Of a stretch of 5,387 bases of DNA, positions 1 to 4,326 are shown one piece after another. Every line of letters begins with the position of its first letter. Position 1 is the stretch's first letter. Under the pieces are notes generated by a model, which saw only the letters and a program-made list of their open reading frames with translations, did no database searches and had not been told where the DNA came from. This stretch comes from an uncultured Ruminococcus sp. GTDB lineage: Bacteria > Bacillota > Clostridia > Oscillospirales > Ruminococcaceae. The stretch is from assembly GCA_947167535.1 (NCBI GenBank), contig CAMVIL010000115.1, positions 1 to 5,387 of the forward strand, read 5' to 3'. A program made the position numbers and the translations under genes.

Positions 1-510
1 TCCGTTTACTGGAAAGGCAAGTTCATAGGAGTTGTCGGCATAGAGGTTGATTATTCCACGATGGCGTCGGAGATCGACAGTCTGCATCTGTACAATAACG
101 GCTACGCATTTCTGAGCGGCGCCGACGGCAAGCTGTTCTGTCATCCCCATATCGATGTGTCGGATGATTCTTCGGAAAAGACCTACGAGATCCCCTTCAA
201 AACTGCCGATGAAAACAATGTAATACGTTATAACTATAATGGTGAGGAAAAGGAAGCAGTCTGGCGTTCACTCAGCAACGGTATGCGGCTGTGCGTCACG
301 GTGCCCATATCCGAGGCAAAGGGCGACTGTAAAAGGGACTGATCCTGAACATAGTCATCGGCTGCCAAGCCGTGGGAACAGGTGATGATCTCAAAGGGCT
401 TTGTTGAGTACGATCCGCTGAAGGACAGCACAGCCACCGACGTTATGAACCGCGCTGACACGCTCATGTATGAGAACAAGCGCGAGAGGAAAAAGCATCG
501 CAAGAACTGA
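1..510 (+). pseudogene. Degenerate Cache-GGDEF diguanylate cyclase, 5' end outside window
   Basis: Frame 1 is open from base 1 to a TGA at 340-342. It encodes the distal part of an extracytoplasmic Cache sensor domain, including the segment GVVGIEVDYSTM near the left edge and GMRLCVTVPISEAKGD near the stop. A membrane-helix start (LILNIVIG) is readable only in frame 3 at 339-362, which points to a frameshift in the A/G-rich run at 331-338. Frame 1 then resumes at 361-507 with 49 residues that match the end of a GGDEF domain: KPWEQVMISKGF, a YDPLKD turn, and the closing helix ADTLMYENK, ending at TGA 508-510. The rest of the second membrane segment and most of the cyclase domain, including the GG[DE]EF active site, are absent. 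An intact protein would have ~120 more residues here. I infer a non-functional gene carrying both an internal deletion near 360 and a frameshift. The truncated Cache product could still be translated, but it would lack catalysis. Confidence 0.85.
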
Positions 511-527
511 TAACATAATACTTCTGC

Positions 528-562
528 AAAGCGGTCGGGAGCCTTTCCGGCCGCTTTTGTTT
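528..562 (+). terminator. Intrinsic terminator after the cyclase remnant
   Basis: An 11-bp stem pairs 528-538 (AAAGCGGTCGG) with 547-557 (CCGGCCGCTTT), with one G-T wobble and an 8-base loop. A T-rich tail (TTTTGTTT, 555-562) overlaps the stem base. It lies 18 bases after the pseudogene stop and should insulate the downstream control region from upstream transcription. Confidence 0.88.
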
Positions 563-570
563 CGGCGTTC

Positions 571-589
571 CGATAAACAAATATTATCG
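571..589. repeat. Inverted repeat CGATAA-N7-TTATCG
   Basis: Perfect 6-bp arms at 571-576 and 584-589 are separated by 7 bases. The arms carry the same GATAA/TTATC words as the three palindromes further downstream, but with a wider spacer. It could be a fourth, divergent binding site or a chance AT-rich hairpin. There is no U-tract, so it is not a terminator. Confidence 0.35.
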
Positions 590-626
590 CGGGATATAAT
601 AATACTTTATAGCTTGCGGCTTTTAT

Positions 627-638
627 GATAGCGTTATC
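627..638. promoter_or_regulatory. Putative operator 1 (distal)
   Basis: GATAGCGTTATC matches the perfect palindrome GATAACGTTATC at 11 of 12 positions. It shares CGTTATC with two sites downstream. Its centre (632.5) is 90 bp upstream of the next site. The protein that binds it is unknown. A palindrome with a central CG is typical of LacI-family operators, but TetR or other dimeric regulators are possible. Confidence 0.5.
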
Positions 639-716
639 TTATAGTCTTGGATCATCGGCATTTTATGTCCGTTCGCATTGCGCCGGAACACCTGAAAAGC
701 CTGTAATACCGTGTGG

Positions 717-740
717 TATAACGTTATCACGAATTGTGAT
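717..740. promoter_or_regulatory. Putative operator 2 (middle), with adjoining dyad
   Basis: TATAACGTTATC (717-728) matches GATAACGTTATC at 11 of 12 positions and contains the perfect 10-bp palindrome ATAACGTTAT (718-727). The 11-mer AACGTTATCAC (720-730) recurs exactly at 824-834. A second, overlapping dyad, ATCAC-N5-GTGAT, occupies 726-740. A small ATACC-GTGT-GGTAT hairpin sits immediately upstream (706-719). Confidence 0.55.
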
Positions 741-774
741 CGGGTATCGTTTTTAATCGGGACAGACCCTTTGG

Positions 775-807
775 AACCGCAGTTTTGGCTGTGGTTTTTT
801 GCTTTTT
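775..807 (+). terminator. Orphan intrinsic terminator upstream of the transporter promoter
   Basis: An 8-bp stem pairs 775-782 (AACCGCAG) with 789-796 (CTGTGGTT), with one G-T wobble and the loop TTTTGG. It runs into TTTTTT (795-800), then GC and five more Ts. No gene ends nearby: the previous coding remnant already has its own terminator ~215 bases upstream. It may end a short non-coding transcript from 600-775, act as an attenuator for a longer leader, or be a second barrier to read-through. Confidence 0.7.
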
Positions 808-817
808 CATCAAGTGT

Positions 818-835
818 TGTGCAAACGTTATCACA
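818..835. promoter_or_regulatory. Putative operator 3 (proximal), cre-like
   Basis: TGTGCAAACGTTATCACA is an 18-bp dyad with 7 of 9 half-site pairs matched and a self-complementary AACGTT core. Bases 820-833 fit the relaxed catabolite-response-element pattern TGNAANCGNWNNCA, so CcpA or another LacI-family protein is a candidate. It ends 8 bases before the -35 box, with its centre near -53 relative to the inferred start. That position suits an activator, or a repressor that loops to the two upstream sites. The sister sites do not fit the cre pattern, which argues for a dedicated regulator. Confidence 0.55.
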
Positions 836-843
836 TCTTGCCG

Positions 844-872
844 TTGACCTTTTTTCGATTTTGCGGTAAACT
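844..872 (+). promoter_or_regulatory. Sigma-A-type promoter of the transporter operon
   Basis: A TTGACC -35 box (844-849, 5 of 6 to consensus) is separated by 17 bp from a TAAACT -10 box (867-872, 4 of 6). Transcription would begin near 879, giving a short leader of about 33 bases before the ATG at 913. It lies downstream of the orphan terminator, so transcripts from here are not attenuated by it. Confidence 0.65.
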
Positions 873-912
873 GAACACATCGAAAAAAATACTGAAAACG
901 AAAGGAAAAGTG

Positions 913-1977
913 ATGAAAATGAAAAAACATTCGATAACAGCTCTTCTTGCGTCGGCGGTGATACTGCTGGCATCCTGTTCGGTAAGCGAAGCAGGAAGCT
1001 CGAGTGAAAAGGGCGGCGCGGAGAACAACAATAACGCCGCACAGACTTCCGAGTTGAAGTACGGCAAGATCGACATTCCCGGCAAGGACGGTGCACTCTG
1101 CGGCGCTCCTATCTACATAGCCTATGAAAACGGCTACTTCACAGAGGAGGGATTTGACGTCAACCTTATCTCGGCGGATTTCGAGACGAGAAAGATAGGC
1201 CTCAACAACGGCACCATCCCGATAGTAAACGGCGACTTCCAGTTCTTCCCCTCCATCGAGAACGGCATCAACGTAAAGGTGGTTGACGGCCTGCACGAGG
1301 GCTGCATCAAGTTCGCAGTAAGACCCGATTCGGACATCAGCACCGTTGAGGATCTGAAGGGCAAGAAGATAGGCGTTGACGAGATAGGCGGCACTCCTCA
1401 TCAGGTGGCTTCACTGTGGCTCGAAAACGCAGGCATCTCCGCTGATCCATCGGCAGGCGATGTGACATTCCTGCCTTACTCCGACGGCAACTTAGAGTTC
1501 GAGGCTCTGGCAAACGGCGAGATAGACGTTGCGGCTCTGTGGGATCCGCTGGGATCTATCCATGAGAAGGCGGGCGACGTCAAGATAATCTTCGACCTGG
1601 GCACCGATCCTTACTTTGCAGATCACTTCTGCTGCTTCCTCTACGCTTCCAACAAGGTACTCGAAGAGAACCCCGATGAGGTAGCGGCACTGCTGAGAGC
1701 TTACAGAAAGGCTCAGGAGTGGATCTACGAGCATCCCGAGGAAGCAGTAGACATCATAATCAACAAGAACTACGCTTCCATCGAGGACAAGGAGCTTGCG
1801 GTAGACCTCGTCAAGAGCTACGGCTATCCCTCTGCCGATGAGCACAGCGGCGAATGGGACGCTCACGTTGAGCAGGACGTTAAATATTTCGTGGACGGTC
1901 TGGCGAAGATCGGATACCTCGAAAGCGACCCCGACCAGTTTGCAAAGGACATCTATCAGAAGGTAGACGTAAACTGA
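913..1977 (+). CDS. NitT/TauT-type ABC transporter substrate-binding lipoprotein
   Basis: Encodes 354 residues, the extracytoplasmic ligand receptor of the importer encoded next. The start at 913 is chosen because AAGGA (902-906) lies 6 bases before it and a lipoprotein signal peptide begins there. That peptide has basic MKMKK, a hydrophobic core and the lipobox LASC with Cys22 as lipid anchor. Upstream in-frame starts would prepend promoter sequence. A Ser/Gly/Asn-rich linker (23-47) precedes an NMT1/THI5/SsuA-like periplasmic-binding fold. Its hallmarks are GAPIYIAYENGYFTEEG (64-80), the NGD loop (106-108), TVEDLKGKKIGV (144-155), GGTPH (159-163), ALANGEIDVAALWDP (198-212) and the C-terminal helices with YRKAQEWIYEHPEEAV. 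Length is normal for the family. Unusual features are four cysteines in the mature domain (63, 131, 240, 241), three of them next to or near His128 and His238. Homologues bind nitrate, sulfonates, thiamine precursors or other small ligands. The substrate here is not determinable. Confidence 0.93.
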   Translation: MKMKKHSITALLASAVILLASCSVSEAGSSSEKGGAENNNNAAQTSELKYGKIDIPGKDGALCGAPIYIAYENGYFTEEGFDVNLISADFETRKIGLNNGTIPIVNGDFQFFPSIENGINVKVVDGLHEGCIKFAVRPDSDISTVEDLKGKKIGVDEIGGTPHQVASLWLENAGISADPSAGDVTFLPYSDGNLEFEALANGEIDVAALWDPLGSIHEKAGDVKIIFDLGTDPYFADHFCCFLYASNKVLEENPDEVAALLRAYRKAQEWIYEHPEEAVDIIINKNYASIEDKELAVDLVKSYGYPSADEHSGEWDAHVEQDVKYFVDGLAKIGYLESDPDQFAKDIYQKVDVN

Positions 1978-1987
1978 GCGAGCGAGC

Positions 1988-2018
1988 AGGGCGGTGAACT
2001 GCCGCCCTTTCGGTTTTT
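1988..2018 (+). terminator. Terminator-like hairpin between binding-protein and permease genes
   Basis: AGGGCGG (1988-1994) pairs with CCGCCCT (2002-2008), extended by one T-G pair, around a 5-base loop. The tail reads TTTCGGTTTTT (2008-2018), an interrupted T-tract. It begins 11 bases after the binding-protein stop and lies just upstream of the permease ribosome site. Partial termination, or 3'-end protection of the first message, would let the binding protein be made in excess over the membrane parts, a common pattern for ABC importers. I infer leaky rather than full termination because no new promoter is evident before the permease gene. Confidence 0.72.
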
Positions 2019-2024
2019 ATGAAT

Positions 2025-2028
2025 GGAG
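2025..2028 (+). promoter_or_regulatory. Ribosome binding site that sets the permease start
   Basis: GGAG lies 10 bases before the ATG at 2039. Nearby ATGs at 2031 and 2035 are out of frame, and the upstream in-frame GTG at 1994 lies inside the hairpin. The start at 2039 is therefore preferred. The spacing is slightly long. Confidence 0.6.
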
Positions 2029-2038
2029 AAATGAATGT

Positions 2039-3130
2039 ATGAACGCAGCAGCAATAAAAGGACATGAAACAGGTGTCATACTCAAAAAGGAAGAGACCGC
2101 CGAGAAGCCTGCGGTAAAGTGGGGATATAAGCATAACGGCTATTACCTGCTGAAAATACTGTTTGTGACCGCAGGATTTCTTATCGCGATAATCACGAAC
2201 ATAGCTTTCCCGCAGAAAGCGGCGGTGGATATCAAGGACTACATCATCAACGCTTTCGGACTGAGCATAAAGCTTACCATGAACGATGCGTATATCTTTG
2301 TGCTGGTAGGGCTTATCCTGCTGTATGTTGTGACCGGTCTGACGGCGTGGAACAACAAGGACAAGCGCAAGAAATACTCCAAGAATGCAGCATTCCGTTT
2401 TGCGCTCGGTATCGCACTGGCACTGTGGGACATCGGCGGCACTAAGCTGCAGTTCTTCCCCCAGCCTTTCTTCCCCGGTCCCGCACAGGTGATTGAGACT
2501 TACCTCGCGGACGGCGCATATGTAGTGCAGAACACTCTCTACTCGCTGAGACTGTATGCGGCAGGCTTCTCCTGCGGCGTGCTTCTGGGCGTGGGAACAG
2601 GCATACTGATAGGCTGGTTCCCGAAGGTGTATTACTGGGTATTCCCCGTACTGAAGATCACGGGCGTAGTTCCCGCGGTGGCATGGATGCCTTTCGCACT
2701 GACACTTCTGCCCAACTCTTTCTCGGCTGCGGTATTTCTGATCGTGATCTGCGCATGGTTCCAGATAGCGTTCCTGACGGCGCAGGGCATACAGTCCACC
2801 CCGAAGCAGAGCTACGAAGCCGCACGGGTACTGGGAAGCGGTCAGTTCGGGCTCATCTTCCATGTGGCGATACCTCACGCGATGCCCGACATCTTCACAG
2901 GTATCTGCTCGGCAAACGCAATGGCTTTCACAACTCTTGTAATGAGCGAGATGCTGGGTCAGCCGGGAGGTCTCGGTTACTACATCAACCAGTCTAAGGT
3001 CTGGAGCGCATATTACAAGGTGCTGGCGGCAATCGTCATCATGGCGGTGCTGTTCTCACTGATAAACTATCTCATCGGACGTGTGCAGAAGCGTGCGCTT
3101 CGCTGGCAGGAAGGAGTGCTGAAAAAATGA
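2039..3130 (+). CDS. NitT/TauT-type ABC transporter permease with N-terminal extension
   Basis: Encodes 363 residues, the membrane channel subunit of the importer, which should work as a homodimer with the ATPase encoded next. The binding-protein-dependent transport domain occupies roughly residues 117-355. It has the Pro-rich loop FFPQPFFPGPAQV (139-151) typical of SsuC/TauC-like permeases, a helix with VVPAVAWMPFALTLL, and the EAA loop near 260 (YEAARVLGSG followed by a conserved IPHAMP), which docks on the ATPase. The last helix is followed by a basic tail (GRVQKRALRWQEG). About 110 residues precede the usual start of such permeases (~250-270 residues in all). They contain a charged cytoplasmic segment and two extra membrane helices (about 37-57 and 85-104), then a strongly basic stretch (NNKDKRKKYSK). 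It follows the binding-protein gene after a hairpin and overlaps the ATPase start by 4 bases. The family assignment is secure; the role of the extension is unknown. Confidence 0.93.
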   Translation: MNAAAIKGHETGVILKKEETAEKPAVKWGYKHNGYYLLKILFVTAGFLIAIITNIAFPQKAAVDIKDYIINAFGLSIKLTMNDAYIFVLVGLILLYVVTGLTAWNNKDKRKKYSKNAAFRFALGIALALWDIGGTKLQFFPQPFFPGPAQVIETYLADGAYVVQNTLYSLRLYAAGFSCGVLLGVGTGILIGWFPKVYYWVFPVLKITGVVPAVAWMPFALTLLPNSFSAAVFLIVICAWFQIAFLTAQGIQSTPKQSYEAARVLGSGQFGLIFHVAIPHAMPDIFTGICSANAMAFTTLVMSEMLGQPGGLGYYINQSKVWSAYYKVLAAIVIMAVLFSLINYLIGRVQKRALRWQEGVLKK

Positions 3131-3906
3131 GCAGTTCCATAACGATAGCAGGGGTAAACAGAGTATATACCGACAGCGAAGGTACAAGGGTAGAAGCTCT
3201 GCGTGATGTGTCCCTCGATATCCGCGCGGGAGAATTTATATCGATAATAGGCCCTTCTGGCTGCGGAAAGACTACTCTCCTTCGTCTGATAGCAGGTCTT
3301 GACAAGCCTCAGTCGGGAGCTCTTTCGATAGACTCTACCAAGATAACCGACGTCGACCCCGAGAGAGGATATGTATTCCAGCAAGGCGGACTCTTCCCCT
3401 GGCTGACCGTCGAGAACAACATTGCATACGGTCTGAAGGCGAGAAAGGTCTTTGACAAGAAGAAAAGCAATGTGGGCAAATACATCTCGATGGTGGGACT
3501 CGACGGCTTTGAGAAGTCCTATCCTCACCAGATATCGGGCGGCATGGCGCAGCGCGTGGCGATAGCGAGAGCGCTGATAAACGAGCCGAAGGCGCTGCTG
3601 CTGGACGAGCCGATGGGCGCACTCGATTCCTTTACCAGAAGTGACCTGCAGGATAAGCTGCTCGAGCTCTGGAAGGAAAACGGCACGACGATGATACTCG
3701 TGACCCACGACATCGACGAGGCGATATATCTGAGCGACAGAATAGTTATAATGACCCCCCGCCCCGGAAAGATAAGCAAGATAATAGACGTTGACCTGCC
3801 TCGTCCGAGACAGCGCGGCAGCGGAGATTTTCTTTCCATGCGCAGGGATATACTCGAGCTTTTCGAGCTTGCACAGGCACAGCCTCAGCCCGAGTATGTG
3901 ATCTGA
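3127..3906 (+). CDS. NitT/TauT-type ABC transporter ATP-binding protein
   Basis: Encodes 259 residues, the cytoplasmic ATPase that powers the importer. All core motifs are intact: Walker A GPSGCGKTT (42-50), Q-loop with Q85 (VFQQGGLFPWLTV), ABC signature ISGGMAQR (136-143), Walker B with catalytic Glu ALLLDEP (156-162), D-loop GALD (164-167) and switch histidine H194 (LVTHDIDEA). FQ..GLFPW and SGGMAQRVAIARAL are typical of the SsuB/TauB/NrtD group. Length is normal and no regulatory C-terminal domain is present. Its ATG overlaps the permease stop (ATGA at 3127-3130), and AAGGAG (3111-3116) within the permease gene serves as ribosome site, so translation of the two is coupled. Substrate cannot be inferred from this subunit. 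Confidence 0.96.
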   Translation: MSSSITIAGVNRVYTDSEGTRVEALRDVSLDIRAGEFISIIGPSGCGKTTLLRLIAGLDKPQSGALSIDSTKITDVDPERGYVFQQGGLFPWLTVENNIAYGLKARKVFDKKKSNVGKYISMVGLDGFEKSYPHQISGGMAQRVAIARALINEPKALLLDEPMGALDSFTRSDLQDKLLELWKENGTTMILVTHDIDEAIYLSDRIVIMTPRPGKISKIIDVDLPRPRQRGSGDFLSMRRDILELFELAQAQPQPEYVI

Positions 3907-3915
3907 GGGACGGTC

Positions 3916-4326
3916 ATGAAGCTAAAGGGAAACGCTGCGGGTATCGCGGAAGCGGTGCTTGCGCTGCTGCTGACGGTGGGCTCGCTGACAGTCTTCCGCG
4001 CCTGCGACTCGGCTGAGGGCAGATACATGGCCTGCCACTGGGCGCAGAATGCGGTCACGCTGGCGGGGACGGTGCTTACGGTACAGTCGCTGCTGAGGAT
4101 AGTGATCCGGAATAAAGGCGTCGGAACGGGTCTGTCCCTCGGGATATTCACGCTGGCGGCGTCGCTGACGATACTGCCGAAGACGGTCATCAGCCTCTGC
4201 ATGATGGAGACGATGCGCTGCCACACGGTGTTCAGACCTGCGGTCATCGTCATCTCGGTATTGCTGGCGGCGGTCTCGGGCATAGACGCAGCGACGGGTC
4301 TGATAAGAACGGGGAAGGATAAATGA
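3916..4326 (+). CDS. DUF4418 family four-helix membrane protein
   Basis: Encodes 136 residues of unknown function. I recognise the DUF4418 pattern: a first helix followed by a Cys, a CHW motif, two central helices, a second Cys and a CH pair before the last helix. Hydrophobic segments lie at about 10-27, 45-62, 70-88 and 105-123. Positive charges at K2/K4, R61/R65/K67 and R131/K134/K136 predict both termini and the middle loop inside. C30, C40-H41-W42, C95 and C102-H103 then fall in the two outward loops. These four Cys and two His could form a metal site or disulfides (inference). The gene begins 9 bases after the ATPase stop, with AGGG (3906-3909) overlapping that stop as ribosome site, and its own stop overlaps the next ATG. 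It is therefore in the operon and probably membrane-associated with one of the flanking transporters. Its first 100-odd bases are richer in G+C than the importer genes. Confidence 0.8.
   Translation: MKLKGNAAGIAEAVLALLLTVGSLTVFRACDSAEGRYMACHWAQNAVTLAGTVLTVQSLLRIVIRNKGVGTGLSLGIFTLAASLTILPKTVISLCMMETMRCHTVFRPAVIVISVLLAAVSGIDAATGLIRTGKDK

Larger units (their letters stand above)
511..912. other. Gene-free control region of about 400 bases
   Basis: No convincing coding sequence lies here. The longest small frame starting at an ATG on the + strand (625-756, 43 codons) has no ribosome site. The region holds the upstream terminator, an inverted repeat at 571-589, three related palindromes (627-638, 717-728, 818-835), a second intrinsic terminator (775-807) and the operon promoter (844-872). 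I see no recognisable riboswitch core. In particular, the TPP-riboswitch CTGAGA and cobalamin-riboswitch GCCACTG motifs are absent. Confidence 0.75.

Noticed and set aside
595..600. Perfect TATAAT box as a second promoter
   Set aside because: No credible -35 sequence at 16-18 bp upstream and no extended -10. In AT-rich DNA this hexamer alone is weak evidence.
571..740. Fur-type iron boxes among the GATAA/TTATC repeats
   Set aside because: The palindromes have an even-length GATAACGTTATC core and do not fit the 7-1-7 Fur pattern TGATAATnATTATCA. The 571-589 repeat has the wrong spacer.
625..756. Small + strand frame of 43 codons in the intergenic region
   Set aside because: No ribosome binding site before the ATG (preceding bases are GCGGCTTTT), no recognisable protein pattern, and it runs through two of the palindromes.
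799..912. Upstream extension of the binding-protein gene to an in-frame start at 799
   Set aside because: It would prepend 38 residues encoded by the promoter region and destroy the lipoprotein signal peptide. The ATG at 913 has a well-placed AAGGA.
600..912. TPP or cobalamin riboswitch for the importer
   Set aside because: The conserved cores of these classes are not visible, and the main promoter leaves a leader of only about 33 bases.
1994..2038. GTG start for the permease at 1994
   Set aside because: The GTG lies inside the terminator-like hairpin and lacks a ribosome site. The ATG at 2039 has GGAG upstream.
1880..2878. Long open frame on the - strand opposite the permease
   Set aside because: It is antisense to a clear permease gene. 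Its composition (Arg, His, Cys, Gln rich) is that of a shadow frame, and it has no family pattern.
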